Shown here in pieces: positions 43,219 through 55,553 of a stretch of DNA of 64,000 nt. Where the stretch lies: assembly GCA_017506865.1 (NCBI GenBank), contig JAFCMP010000357.1, positions 501,001 through 565,000 on the forward strand, in the 5' to 3' direction. A program made the position numbers and the translations under genes. The notes under the pieces are model-generated. The model saw only the letters and a list, made by a program, of their open reading frames with translations, was not told the DNA's origin and ran no database searches. Origin of the DNA: Tribonema minus (lineage: Eukaryota > Sar > Xanthophyceae > Tribonematales > Tribonemataceae). The stretch's first letter is position 1. Each line of letters opens with the position of its first letter.

Positions 43219-45332
43219 ATGTGGCATGCTGTATGCCTAGCAGCTGCTGCTGCGGCAGGCCTGCTTTCGTCAGGTGCCGCAGCTCATGAGAGTTCCGTGG
43301 CGGCAGGTCCGCATGCGTTTGCAGGCGATAAGAGAGCAGCAGCCAGCGGCGGTGCTTATTTCGCTGCCGCTGCGGGCTCAGACTTCCGCCCTCACACGCA
43401 GCCCGTCTTGCATGGCCATGCGTACCCACCAGCCTTCACCGATGAAGCTCCTACCGCCACCAGCGACTTTACAACCTCGACTCCCTCGCCTACCGCCGAT
43501 GAAACCACTCCCGACGAAGCTGCGATAGAGGGAATGGTGCGCGGAGGTCTGCTGCTCATAGCAGGTGCGTGCGTACACTCTCGCCGCCGCGAGTGTTTCC
43601 TGTCAGCTGCGACAGCCATGCGCAGCGTTGTGTTCAACGGAAGTTGGCGTGTGATGTGTGACAGCTACAGTCGACTTTCATTTAAGCAGTTCAGCTGCCA
43701 TGTGCATCTTTGCCTTGCTGCAATCACAATGTGCGGGCTGACGTGGCTAACGCATGCCGCCGGTAGCTTGTCTGGCAAGCAGATAGCAGGCAGGCTTCAA
43801 TTTTAAAAAGTGAAACCTACAACCGACAAATATTATACATATGCGCGGTGTGTGCACGAAGTGGAGAGGGTTGACGTCATCAACGTCAGTCACTGGCAAT
43901 AAGCAAACTCGCACAAGAAGACTGCTGCAAAATCTCTACCGTTTGTGCGTGATGAAACAGCGCATTCCGAGGTACGCTGCCACGAAACCGAGAATTAGTG
44001 AAAAGGCATGTCAGTTGCTCAGGCCCTGCTTTTGTGATGAACTACCACAATGCCAACATATTTTGCCTCTGCAGCTTTGAGCAAACAGTCATGAATTCAA
44101 GGCATTGCTAATGTTGACTGCACAGACCACTCTCACATCGAGTCAGGCCCAACTAAAAGGAAGTTGCACCCCATGGCTTTGACCGTACCAATGTCGCACC
44201 TTACGTAGCTTCTCGGCGGTTGTTTCTTGCATAATCCTATCAGACTCATGCGGCGCCGGTGTGTGATCACTGGCGGTCCGTGTGTTGTGAAGGCTTGGGT
44301 ATGGAGTCAGTCATATTGTAGAGGGAAGTGCGCTGCTTGGGCAAGCCAAGCAAGCCCCCCTGTCGTACGCATGAACACACCACACAGACAGCCCGAGCAT
44401 GACGCCATACATCAAGAAGCAAATGTGCCGCAGCTGGTGGCTTGTAGGCTCAGTACTCACCTGCCACTGCGCAATCAGTATACATACCTAGAAGCAAAAG
44501 TAGGCTGTGAAGTCAGACCACCATGGCGACCATTAAGGCAGAGGCTGTACGACCGATGCGCAATTTGACCGGCTTGCTATGCTTCCTTGGCTTTGACTGC
44601 CAACCCTTTTGATGTTGGCATTCTAGTGCCAGTTCTGAAACTGAGTTTTCGCTGCTTGGTGAAGGTGCCAGCGCTATTCTATTCCACTTGCCTTGTGCTG
44701 TAAATGTCTGTGCCAGGCATGGTCATATCTGCTGCGGGCATGCATTGTGCTGCACTGATCAGGCAGCGTGGCTTCCACGCATTGCGATGTAACTGCTGCT
44801 CTCAGGCCAGGGAGGCCTTGCAAGTGTCGCGAGAGCGATCTCATTGCTCCCACCCGCACCCCCATACAACCTGCCTCCGATTGTCACGTCATCAACAGCT
44901 CACCATTAATCACGTGTGAACCCCCCCCCCCTCGCAGGCATCTTCACAGCGTCCGGCACGGTCGCGACGCTGTTCGGCCTGTGCACGCGCGACGCCTCGC
45001 ACAAGGGCTACCAGTCCATCACCAACTCCCCGGGCGAGGGGCTCACGCGCGCGGGGGGGCGCCGCCTGCGCACGCGCTCCGCGGGCGCGCTGCTGCTCGG
45101 CGCCGAGGGCAAGGTGCTGCACTACGCGACCATCAACGGCGTGACGTACGAGACGCGGCCGCGCTCGTTCGGCAGCGCGCCCAACCTGACGGCCATCATC
45201 GAGGCGGCCAACAGCGACGCGGACGACGACAGCGAGTACGGCGACAGCGGCGGCGGCGATGGAGGCGACGCGCTGTGCGCCATTGAGGCGGGGTTTCCGC
45301 CGCCGTGGGACCGCCGCGCGGCTGCGGCTTAG
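43219..45332 (+). CDS. Small signal-anchored single-pass membrane protein, unknown function
   Basis: Two exons, 43219-43564 and 44938-45332, with matching phase 1, giving 246 residues. The frame is open upstream to 43129. The ATG at 43219 was chosen because it gives a clear signal peptide (MWHAVCLAAAAAAGLLSSG then AAA-HESS). A Thr/Ser/Pro-rich lumenal stretch follows. A membrane segment spans the splice junction (GLLLIAGIFTASGTVATLFG). A cytoplasmic region of about 110 residues ends in an acidic Asp/Ser/Gly stretch and PPWDRRAAAA. No domain is recognised. A type I membrane protein topology is inferred. The second-exon acceptor follows a C-run at 44921-44932. Confidence 0.7.
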
Positions 45333-47251
45333 CGCAGGGGGCGGGTTGCAGCGGCGGTGGCGGCGCAGTTGGTGTCGGAGCAGCGGCGGTGGCGGCAGCA
45401 GCGGCGGTGGCGGCGGCAGCGGCGGTGGCGGCGCAGAGGCGCGGCGTAGCGGCGGCGGCAGCAGCTGCAGCGCAGTAGAAAATAGCGCAGCAACAGCGGT
45501 CGTGGCGCGGCGGCGGCGCAGCAGTCACAGCCACGGCGCTGGCACGGCATGGCCGCAGCGCTGTGATGCGAGCGCTGATCACAATCACAGCGACGATGGC
45601 GAGACAGTGGCGGCAGCTTTGGCGGGTGGGGGGGGCAGCGGCAGCAGCGGAGCCAGCTGAGGCGTGGCGCATGCGTTGCAGCGCTCAGGTGCTAGTGGGC
45701 ACGTCACAGGCGCCCGCAGCTTCTACTTCAAACCTCCCCTTGGCTTGTCGCCGGTACGCCGGCGGAACGTTGAACTTACAAAGGTGCAGGCGGTGCCGCC
45801 GCTCCGCTGCTGCCGCGCACACATGACGAAAGCCGCTGCCAGCAGTTGCGCTTTGCACGCTTAGCGGGGTGTGGTGGTGCCGACACCAGCTGCCGGCAGC
45901 AGTCTCGGTGCATGGCGGCGGGTGCAGCGCCTGCAGGGGCAGCGGGGCTGCAGCAGCACACGGCGCGGACACCCAGCACCAGTTGCAGCGACGCCAGTGG
46001 TACTGGTGCTGCAGCGGTGGCCATGCCCTGCTTGCTGCTGTAGCCCTGCCGCACGGGGGCGCAACGGCACCTCATTGGCGGCGCATGCTGCTGCAGCCAG
46101 CGTACAGCCCGCCATACTCGCCTTTTATGGCGCGTTGGCCTGCGCTTGAGTGCAGCCGCAGCAGCAGCAGCAGCGCTCATCGCCATGGTGGCACTGCTCA
46201 GCGGCACGCCCTGCGGTGACATGGCGCCGAGTGTCATCATGTGCCGCGCTAGCAGCTCCTACACCTTGATAGCAGCGCGGCGGCGTTCGCTGCACCTGGT
46301 CTGCGGCAATAGTGTTGTTTGAAGCTGGCGCCAGCAAAGCGGCGGCAGGCGCGCAGCTGTAGAAGTGGTCTGGCGAGTGGAGTGCGAGGCGTGGTGCTCC
46401 TCACCACCGGCGGTGCGCGGAGAGGTTTTCTTTCTTCCTCGTACACGCGTTTTGAAGCGCGTTTTTCTCGGGGCACAGCGACAGGTTGTGGCGTTGCGAT
46501 GTTTTCCTCGAGAGCAAGTGGCGCAGCGCGCGTGAGCGTGCCCGGAGTGTCACTTGCGCAAACTTGAACTTGAAGTCCCGTTTGTACCTGTACCCAGTGT
46601 GTACCCGATATACGCCCTCATCCCCCCTCCCACACACCCCCGTTGCTCGATGGTCAGTTTTGTGTCACGCGCGCTGTCCCTTGGGATGCCAGACCACGTG
46701 TCGACAGGGGTACATACTGTCGGACTGAATGCTATGCATGCGACATCATTTACCTACCTTACCACCTTCTTTGCTGTGCGGCTCCTGCGTTTTGCTGAGT
46801 GCATGATCAGTGTACCTTTTCCAAAAACTGATGGTGTGTTTGCATGAATGTGCATGGCCTTACACCAGACGTTGATGGATTTGCTTACAAGTTGCAGCAG
46901 TATCGGACAGGCCTGGATCACCTGAGTATTTGTATGGCTGTAGTGTCATGAGACTATGGCTGCCTGGTAAGCAGACTGTGGCAGTCAGTCAGTGAATACG
47001 AGCAACGAGCATGGCACCTTTTCACATTGCAATGAGCGCTGACAGCACAGGTGACAATGCAATGAGAAGCTGCTGGGTAAGTGATTTGTTCATTGTTTCG
47101 CTTGCCAATGGGGGGCCAAACGCAACAGGAGTGGCTGCCATGTGCATGATCATGCTGTGACCTCATGCAACGCAGCTGAGCAGAACACAGAACACTCAGA
47201 GAGCTATGATACAGCCTCACCACCTGATCCTCACCATCACAGAGGTATCAT
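45333..47251. other. GC-rich low-complexity intergenic stretch
   Basis: It begins with a GCGGCGGTG-type trinucleotide array (about 45341-45480), which keeps several frames open by composition only. Toward 47 kb it becomes ordinary sequence. No gene is supported. Confidence 0.55.
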
Positions 47252-48133
47252 TCAGGTTGGGATAGACCAGGCCTCAGCCTTGCCGTACCGCCGGCTGGGC
47301 CTTTGCTTGAGTGCCCCACTGTAGTCTCCAACCCAACCACTATAGTTAACCCTGGCATCTGCCTGCGCCCCCCCGCCCTCGCCCCGGCCGACCCCAAAGT
47401 CAGAAGGCACAGAGTATGCGGCTACTGATCCGCCAGCATCGCTCTCCCTCAGCATGCTACGGCCACCACCATCACTACCTCGAGAGCTGTACCGTATTTC
47501 GCTGCGGCCGCCGCCGCCGCCGCCGCTCCCGGTGCTTCCCGCCCCCCCAGCATTGCCACCGCCACCATCGCCGCCGCCTGGGCCGGCATCGCTGCCTTGC
47601 CAACTGTCGCCGCCGTATTCTTTGCCGCTGTCATGGCGACTGCTGCTGCCGTAGCCGCCATCTGAGCTGTTCTCAAACACAGCAGCGGTGGCGTGGCGCG
47701 CCGACACGCTGCTCCCCTTGCCCTCACTGCCCTTGCCCTCCCAGCGCTCGTCTGTCGACTCCGCTATTGAACGCGATTCGCGAAGCGAATGACCCCCCTG
47801 CTCAGACCCCGAACCCGCTGCCTGCACCGACGTGCGCTCCGACCGCCGCCCCCCCCGCTGCCCCCCTCGAGCCCCCCCCTTCCCGCAGAGAGCGACGCCA
47901 TGAGGCTGGATCCGAGGAAGTCATCGGCAATGTCGAGGGCGACGGCGGCGGCGCCGAAGCCGCGCTTCAGAGCACTGCTGCGGCCGGCTGCGAACGCGTT
48001 GAGGCGGTGCTCAGCAGCGGTGCCGAGCGCTGCCGTGCGCTGAGCCGTGAGGTTGGAGCGCAGCGCTGTGACGTGGGCGCGCAGCCGCAGCGACTGCGGC
48101 GGCCTGGCGGTGGTGGGGGCCTTGTGCTGGTTG

Positions 48134-48167
<34 letters not shown>

Positions 48168-50773
48168 GATGGACGCGCACGTGTGGCGGGTGCGTCACCT
48201 GTTGAAAACGGGTCGGGCGCATGAGTTAGATGTTAGATGCGCCTCTCGTTGTCCCTACTGTACGTGTCAATTAAATTCATATTATCTAAAAATGAGAAGA
48301 GGGGTTCATGTGTGTGGGTCTGAAGGTCAAGATCAAGAGTCCACTTTGACCGTGCACGTTTCACCAGCTAAAACACTTTTTTGGGACCTCAATGGCTGGA
48401 TTGGCGATCACTGCCAAGGCATTGTGTTGATACACGTGATCTGTGTCGATGTCAAATGCGATGTCAGAACAACCATGCGCTCTCGCTGAATGCAGGAAAA
48501 ACCTCCTAGCAAGCAATCAGTGAAGTCAAGCTTTGATGAACAAGTCATAGCAGAGCTGACAGGTTTGCGTATATGGGACCAGATTCACAAGCGCTTGAGC
48601 ACCCACTACGTATTGCAGCACCAGTCCTGCTGACCTGATGCATGCCGGCAGGCCGCGTCCCCGCCTTACCCCCCCCCTCCGCCTCTCCTTGCCCCCTGCC
48701 CCTGCGGCGCGGCTGTGCACTCTGCGCGTCCGCCGTCGCCCCGCCACCACCCCCACTGCGCTGCTGCTGCCTCCCCCCAGCGCCCTCGCCTCGAGTGCGC
48801 GCACGCGGGCTTCCCGACGCAGTCCTGCCGAAGCGCTGCAGCTGAGCACTGCTGCCGCCGGCTGCGCGCGCGCCGCCGCCTCCGCCGCGCCGCCGCTGCC
48901 CAGGTGGAGCGCTGCTGCCACGCGGCTGCTGCAGAGCCGCTGACGCCGCCGCGGCGCTGCGGTCTCTGTCCTGTGCACGGGGCGCGTGCACGCGGCGCCT
49001 GGAGGCAGAGAGCTGCGGATCAACGGAAGCGCTCCGCTCGTGCTGCCGCCGCGGCGGCGCAGTTCCGCCGGGCTGTCGCGACGGATACCCATGCGTGCCC
49101 CCCCGCCCGTCGTCATCCCCGCCCTCAGAGTGGGCATCGCTCTCGTCTGTCATGGCTGCCACGTCATCAGAGGCATCGACGTCCACAAGGGGCCCCCCGA
49201 GCTGTAGCCCTCTCCCCTCCATCTGCCACAGGCGCCGCACCACGTGCGCGACGAGGCGAGTCCACTCGGACTGGTCCACGGCGGCATCGTTCCTGGGAAC
49301 TTTCACCGGGTGCGTGTTGCCCGGAACTTCTGCGGAGCAAGTGCGGGTTGGAAGGTTGATGTGAGCACATGGCTCAGACTGCATGATCGGCACTGGGTGT
49401 ATGACAGTGCACTGCGCTGGTGTGGCACTGATCATGCCATGTAGCCGGCCAGCGACAAGTGTTTATGCTTACACAAGTTCTTCTGATTGTTAATCCATCG
49501 CTAGTACAGAATGGCCCATACACTGCAAGGCTAGGTAGGCTGTATTGGCGCAGGCACCTGCTTGGATCAGCTCCAGCTCCGCAAGCAGAGCTCAGTCGAG
49601 CCGCCACATGCTACGATGCTCAACCATGCGGCAGCGCTCAGATCTACACTACGTCACCCACCACACGACCCACCGATATTGTCCTCCGTCAGTCCCATGC
49701 CAAACGTGGCCACGGAGGGCGCGGTGGAGACGTCTCCCAGGTCGCTGGTATCGCGCAGCACCAGCTGCAGTGAGTGTGGCAGGGCCTCTTGTGCAAGCGC
49801 CAGGATGAGGTGCATGCCGCCGCAAGCGCTGTAGGTGGCCTCGCCAAAGAGGGCGCTGAGCGCTGACTTGAAGTCACGCAGCCTGGGTGTTGAAGTACGG
49901 CAGCGCGCGTCGAAGAGAGGGGTGATGCCGGTTGGCGCGATTTGCGGTGGCGCATGTAGCCTAAACAGATGTTTGACAGCCCATGTTAAGCATCTCGGTG
50001 TGAATTGCTGCGGTCAGATTAGGTGATGTGCCTCAGTGCGGCCAAAAGCGCCATGCTGCTGCACACACCGCTCGTGCTGCTGCCATGGTCGGTGCTGAGC
50101 GCCTGCTTTGAAGGCATGTCGTGCACAAGTGATCAACAGCACAAAGTAGACCAGTGACATACTGCCCTACCATTGTCCATACCATCTTAACAGCTGTGCA
50201 TGCACATCATCTGCACAGTTCCTTCATCATTCACCTGATTCCATGAGCACTGCTCCTGTACTCCATGAATGCTGCCTTCGCCAGTCTCCGGATCTCCCTC
50301 TTGGCCAGGCGGTGGAAAGGTGTAGTTCTAGGCGGACAAGCCAAGATCTCACCCACATTGCCCTGCCCATCCACAAATGGATACTTTGCCAGGACATCGG
50401 GTCTGGGAATGTCAGGCTGCCTGCTGCCTCTGAGCGTGCCTTTGACTGGAGAGCGAGGAAGTCTTGGTGTTGTTGGCGACGCGCTGCGAGTCCGCCGCTT
50501 GGCTACTGCGGTTGCTGCTTTCGTCCTCGCCGTAGGCCGGGGACCCCGTGTTGAATGCTCTCTCAAAATCGCGTGCACCTCTCTCCTAGCTGCCTCCGTC
50601 GCGGCTAGCACTGCGCTTGCGTTCCCGAGAAGATCATCAAGGCGGTGCGCCTGCAGTAATACCCTCAGGCCATGCCACGCCAAGCATTCCTCGATGACCG
50701 TCTTCTGTTCACGAGGGAACTTGGCCAGCACGTGCCGAAGCGCAAAAGCGTCAGCTGACGCTGCCACCGCCAT
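47252..50773 (-). CDS. Unrecognised Ala/Gly/Arg-rich protein with polyQ, frame break near 3' end
   Basis: Minus-strand exons: 50773-50235, 49960-49674, 49329-48635 and 48198 onward, with phases 2, 1, 0 closing. The first exon is helical then basic (TKAATAVAKRRTRSASPTT). The second holds an ordered-looking segment (ALFGEATYSACGGMHLILAL, LQLVLRDTSDLGDVSTAPS). The third begins PGNTHPVKVPRNDAAVDQ and becomes very Gly/Arg/Ser-rich. The last exon starts with ten Gln codons. One frame stops at 47764, but a second frame with clear coding character (VNYSGWVGDYSGALKQ, ending AWSIPT) runs to 47252. The shift falls in G-runs on the coding strand around 47840-47880. An assembly indel or a genuine alternative end are both possible. 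No family is recognised. Confidence 0.55.
48136..48165 (-). repeat. CAG trinucleotide repeat encoding polyglutamine
   Basis: Ten uninterrupted CAG codons (CTG on the plus strand) lie near the start of the last exon of the 47252-50773 gene. Confidence 0.95.
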
Positions 50774-50860
50774 GATGTCGGTGAGTCCTATGTAGCCCCG
50801 CCACTGTTAATTGCCACTTTGAAATGTAAGTGACAAGTTCATTTCTCCAATGCCACCGCC
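50774..50860. promoter_or_regulatory. Short divergent intergenic region, probable bidirectional promoter
   Basis: There are 87 bases between the ATG of the minus-strand gene (50773) and the first ATG of the plus-strand UBX gene (50861), or 189 if the UBX gene starts at 50963. No core motif is recognised. Confidence 0.5.
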
Positions 50861-53800
50861 ATGGTCTGTTGCAACGACGAGGACGTCGACCTCATGAACT
50901 GCCACTTTTCAACTTCAAATAGCAGGGTCTCATTGAAGTTCGGGCAACAAAAAAAGAGCCCCATGCCAGCGCTGGCATCAGATCGTGCTGTGGCGCTGGC
51001 CACTGCGTTTCTGCTGCTGTATTGCGCAGAGTCTCTGTCACTGGCCAAGTCGAGAAGCGTCAGGCATGCCGCAGGGACGGTACGCGTGGCAATCCACCAT
51101 GGCGTTCCTACACGTTGCTCGCCAGCGCCACCGCCATCGTCACGTGATGGAGCCGGTAGCTCATCCGCAGTTGAATCCGTATGCGTGTGCTTAAGAGGGG
51201 GTGGCGGCGAAATTAGCGACATTGACGGCAGCGAAGAGCGGCTGTCGCGTCATGATATCAGCAGCAGCGGCGGCACCAGCAAGCTGGCGCAAGCCTTCGC
51301 CAAGCTTGTCGACTTATTGAAAGAAAAGCTGGGCAGCGCAGTTGGAGGCTTTTTCGGGTCACAGAAGACATTAGGAGGCAGCAAGGGCCTGACAGCTCGC
51401 TTCGCAAGGCGCTACGGGGCCAAGCATCCCATCTTCTTCGAAGGAACCTATAAGCAGGCAACTGAGGCCGCACTCAGGGCCAACAAGTTCACTCTGGTGT
51501 TCCTGACCTCAGAAAAGGGCGGCAAGAAGAGCAGAGCAGACGACGCTATCGCCAGGTCATTCACAGACCCGGCTGTCATCTCCTTCATCAACGAACACTT
51601 CATCCTCTTTGCGGCAGCGGGACCGTCACCGAGCGGAGCCGATGCAGCGCGCCGCACTGGCGCCAAATCGCTGCCGTACCTAGGCGTCATCCGCACAGTC
51701 GCTAAGGACAGTAAGCGGGCGCTGGTGGGCCTGCATCACTGCAATCCGCCCCCCAGCGCGGGGGGTCTGGTGAAGTGGATGTCGCAGCTGCTGGAGGTTA
51801 AGGGGGGGGTGCTGGAGGCGGACAAGACGGAACTGGCGCGGCTAGCCGTGGAGGCTAATCTGGCCAAGTGAGTGGCCATAAATCCGTTGCGAGCTTGGTT
51901 TGATACCTATGAGACTTATAGTTTGATTGAGGTCTGAACTGACATCACGTCTGGTACAGATATATGTACATTGTTTCATTGGTGGTCCTCGACATTTTCG
52001 AATGGGACAGAACTGAGCTGCTACTAACTCTGCTTCAACGGTGGTAGTACTTTCCCTAACCAATTCACTAGCTGATATTGTAAGAGACCATTCCCGTGAT
52101 GGCCACTCGACAAGGCCATCGCACTAGCAACTTGTGTTTACCTGAATGCCAACTTTCATGATGTCTGCAGCCATCACCATGGCCTCTGACCCACCAATTG
52201 TCCAGGAATGTCGGACTCTAGTTGAACTTGCAAGCAGAGCTGCCTGCTGCCCGTGCATGTACATGGTAGTTCAGGCCAAGAGAGACGCCATTGAAGGTTA
52301 GCAGCAGTGGCGACACGCATGAGTCGCAATTAGTTGCAGGCGTTTTTGCTTGTCATGCACGTGCAGTGTGAGCGTTGTCTTGTGAAGGTGTGGCTTTGCG
52401 CGCCGAATTGGAGTCTGCCAAGCTCATTCTGGCACCCACTCTGCCAGTCTGAGAGCTGGTTCATGACCACACGCCAGGTGGTCATACAATACTGTCTGAG
52501 CAATTTTCATAATGTGTGGCACCATGTTCGTTCCATGAGGGTGCCTCATGTACTGGTAATATGGAGTCAGCACTCGTTTTGTGTGATAATCAGTCACAGA
52601 CGCAGAGCTCACTGTTCTTGACCGGGAGCATCTTGGGGATGCAAATGCTACCGTTCGTGCAACTGCAATCTGTGGAGCAGTGCAAATGAGAGCTGTGCTG
52701 TTGCGCTTCTTGCTGCAATTGTGCAGTTTCTTCGCTGATGCAAGTAGACGTTGAGCAATGTTATAGCTCACACTTTCTGGCTGCGTGGCATCTGTAATTA
52801 GTCTCATGGCTTTGTCTTCCAACGCATCCACGAGCGAGGCTGCACAGGAATTGCGCGACACCTATATTATGCAGGAGGCTAATGAGTGGTGGTGCGCCTT
52901 GTGGCTTACTTGCTCTGCGGTGCAGGGAGCGACAAAAAGGCTATGCAGAGGCTGTCATGGTGGATCAAAAGCAGATCAGGAAGGAGAAGCGGGAAGCAGC
53001 AGCCAAGGCTAAGGAAGAGGCAGAGGTCAGTATGAGCATCAGGATGATGAGTGAGCAGTTCATGTACTTCAAGTTTCAAGAACTACTTCAAAAGTGACGG
53101 GGCATTCAACCACTGCGTGGTCGATGAGCAATCAGTGCTTGTGCAATGCATGAATTCCTGTTGCTGTCACACTGGATTGCATACACATGGTCTATTTCTT
53201 CCATGCAACGCAGTGAACCCAGACAGGTGCAGACCTGGAGGTACTTCAGCAACTGCCCTGCCTTGCACTGAACCATGCACTGTGGATCCAGCACTTTGTG
53301 TGGTGGTTTGCACTGTCTCCGGAAAATGGACCACTGTTGCGCATCAGGCTTATCAACGTGAGAGCGTTGCTTGAACACAGAAGTAGTTTTATACAACAAA
53401 AATCGGCGCAATCGAGGCACCATGAGGCGCGGGTGCTCTACCGCCTCCATTGCCTGCCCTCACTTCCCCTCGCAACAAAATTGCTCTCAAACTCTCTCAC
53501 CCAGTGAGGCCTTTTCCTCATTTCACCTTAATCCTTCAGCTTATCGCGATCTCTCTATGTATTGCAGCGCCTAGCAGCGGAGGCGGCCGCCGAAGCCAAA
53601 GCGCGCGCCGACGCAGAGCGCCGCGCCGCAAAAGCAGCAGCACTCGGCGACGAGCCCGCCGCCGGCGCCGCCGCAGCAGCAGTCGAGGTCGCGCTGCGGC
53701 TGCCAGACGGCCGTCGCGAGCGGCGCCGCTTCCTACTGAGCGATGACACAGAGAGGCTCTACGACTGGGCAGATGTTCTAGGGGTGGAGTTGGAGGCGAG

Positions 53801-54026
53801 TAGGCTGAGTAGGGGGGGGGTGAGGAGGGGGCAGGAGGGGGCGGTGGATCTGGCAGCGGAGCAGGGGAAGACGCTAGAGGCGGCGGGGCTGACGGGGCGC
53901 GTGCTGGTGCTGGTGGAGGCGCGGGAGAGCGGGGAGGGGAAGAAGGGGGGGCGCAGGGGGAGGGGCGAGGGCGGTGAGGGGGGGGTGGCGGCAGCGCCAG
54001 AGAGGGGGGGCGACTCAGCTGCTTGA
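50861..54026 (+). CDS. UAS-UBX protein of FAF2/UBXD8 type with N-terminal signal anchor
   Basis: Exons 50861-51867, 52926-53025 and 53568-54026 close in phase (2, then 0), giving 521 residues. The ATG at 50963 is an alternative and puts a hydrophobic signal or anchor near the terminus (AVALATAFLLLYCAESLSLA). Order: hydrophobic segment; Ser-rich linker; thioredoxin-like UAS domain (KHPIFFEGTYKQATEAALRA, LVFLTSEKGG, ISFINEHFILFAA); coiled coil of Lys/Glu/Ala (VDQKQIRKEKREAAAKAKEE and onward); UBX domain (LRLPDGRRERRRFLLSDD, LYDWADVLG, TLEAAGLTGRVLVLVE). UBX domains recruit p97/CDC48; FAF2 works in ER-associated degradation. The usual FPR loop is not visible, and a Gly/Arg-rich segment stands in its place. 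No UBA domain is seen. The ER location is inferred. Confidence 0.85.
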
Positions 54027-55190
54027 GTTGCCTGCCGGCCGCTGAATGATAGTACATTGGCGGTCTTGTTGTGCGCTGCGGTGTGGCGGCTGTGTGTCTG
54101 TGCATTGTCTGGTGCAGTGGCTGCTCCTGTTGGTAGGGTTAGGGTTGGAGACTGTGAAAGGGGCATGGCTTTGTCAGCCATGGCATGCTGCCGCACACTT
54201 CCACCTTCATTGCAATTTGATTGTAACTCCGTCAGTTGCGGACCATGTATACATCTGTGATCCTGTGCTTCACTGCAAATATCATCATCACACAGGTAGC
54301 CGTAGACATTGCATTGGCTGGTGCGCACCAAGCAATTATTTCCAACCTGCAATGGGTGAGCTTTGCTGCACTGTACGCTCGTGTGGTATGAACATTTTTT
54401 TCTATCTTAATGCTGACATTCTGTCATGCACCAGGAGGCGCCCCCGCGTTGTCGATGCCAAGATCCGCCCCGGTCACACAGAACCGGGACAAGGACAGAA
54501 CATGCTTTTTTGTGTCCTGGTCAAGTGGCAAGTTGTGAAGACGTACATACATACCTGCAACATACCATATGTATGTAACAGGGGTGTGCTGAACATGCCA
54601 GAGTTCTCACCAGCATACATCATACATACAACACACAACAATGTAGACACGTGACACACTGACTGATTGGTCAAGGTGCAATGCCATTTTTGGTGGAGAG
54701 GGGAAGGGGGAAGACCTGTTCCTAACCCCTTAATGTGGATCCGACCTGAAGGGCCAAGTTTGGCCCGCCATTTCCCCAAAGGCCCCTCCCTTTTCTCCTC
54801 TCTCACAACCCTCCTCCCCCTACCCTTGACCCAAAAATCATAGGGAGTGGTGGGTGGGTGTTTATTCTACTTGATCTCCGTCGCCTGGGCTGCTTGTTCT
54901 CGCCAGTCTCCCAGACAGCGTAAGTGAGGCTCAGGTGGGCCGTAGGCGACGAGTCCCTTAATAACGGACTCCTTGAAGACCAAGCTGAACTTGCCACTTT
55001 TGGTTCCCCAAAAACTTGTTTTTGTCAAGCCAAAACATCGCTTTCAAAGCTCTGAGATCTCGAGCACGTCACCGAGTTCAAGTGCGTTGATTCCTATCGC
55101 GCGTGGATGCATCGTGACGTGACTGGCTTGCCAATTCAGCTGGAATCTGACACGCTGAACGATCAACTCCAGCAAAGTACACTTTAGACT
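54027..55190. other. Intergenic between UBX gene and PIG-Y
   Basis: No coding exon is supported. A TAGGGTTAGGGTT repeat lies at 54133-54145. The region should hold the 3' UTR of the UBX gene and the promoter of PIG-Y. Confidence 0.5.
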
Positions 55191-55553
55191 ATGTCTGCCA
55201 GTGCTGCTGAAGACACCGCCGACGGCGGTACCTTTGATTATCGAGCGAGGCTGCACCTGCGAGCAAGGCCTCCAGATCCGGACGACGACGACTGCTGCAA
55301 TGTGGAGTGTTTCGACGACCTGGACTGCCGACGGGCAGGCTACATGCTGTTGGCAGGCTGCGTTCTGGTTACCGGAGCCCTGCTCTATGCCATGGTAGTC
55401 AGCAAGCTCCTGCCCTTGACTGGCAACCTGTTTCTAGATTCAGTAGCACAGGACCATTACTATTGTTTCCTGGTACCCTTGTCCGTATTGCCCACTATCC
55501 TGGCTGTGTACTGCAATTGGGTCACGCTCAAGTTCTTCAGGGTGTCACCTTGA
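55191..55553 (+). CDS. PIGY: PIG-Y subunit of the GPI-GlcNAc transferase complex
   Basis: Single exon of 120 residues with two membrane helices: about 49-70 (AGYMLLAGCVLVTGALLYAM) and 90-112 (YYCFLVPLSVLPTILAVYC). The ending DHYYCFLVPL then AVYCNWVTLKFFR matches the conserved end of PIG-Y (pattern YYCFLVPL, AVY-x-x-W, K-L/F-F). PIG-Y helps start GPI-anchor synthesis at the ER membrane by supporting the PIG-A catalytic subunit. It is longer than the animal protein (about 71 residues) because of an acidic N-terminal stretch (DPDDDDCCNVECFDDLDC). A Cys-rich patch in that stretch is a local feature. Assignment rests on the C-terminal motif and size. Confidence 0.85.
   Translation: MSASAAEDTADGGTFDYRARLHLRARPPDPDDDDCCNVECFDDLDCRRAGYMLLAGCVLVTGALLYAMVVSKLLPLTGNLFLDSVAQDHYYCFLVPLSVLPTILAVYCNWVTLKFFRVSP

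Noticed and set aside
45259..45660. Long overlapping frames on both strands
   Set aside because: They are products of the GCGGCGGTG trinucleotide array, which lacks stop codons in several frames.
52424..52861. 145-codon minus-strand frame inside the UBX gene intron
   Set aside because: No motif, no splice context and no mobile-element signature; the flanking exons join across it in phase. It could be a decayed element but cannot be supported.
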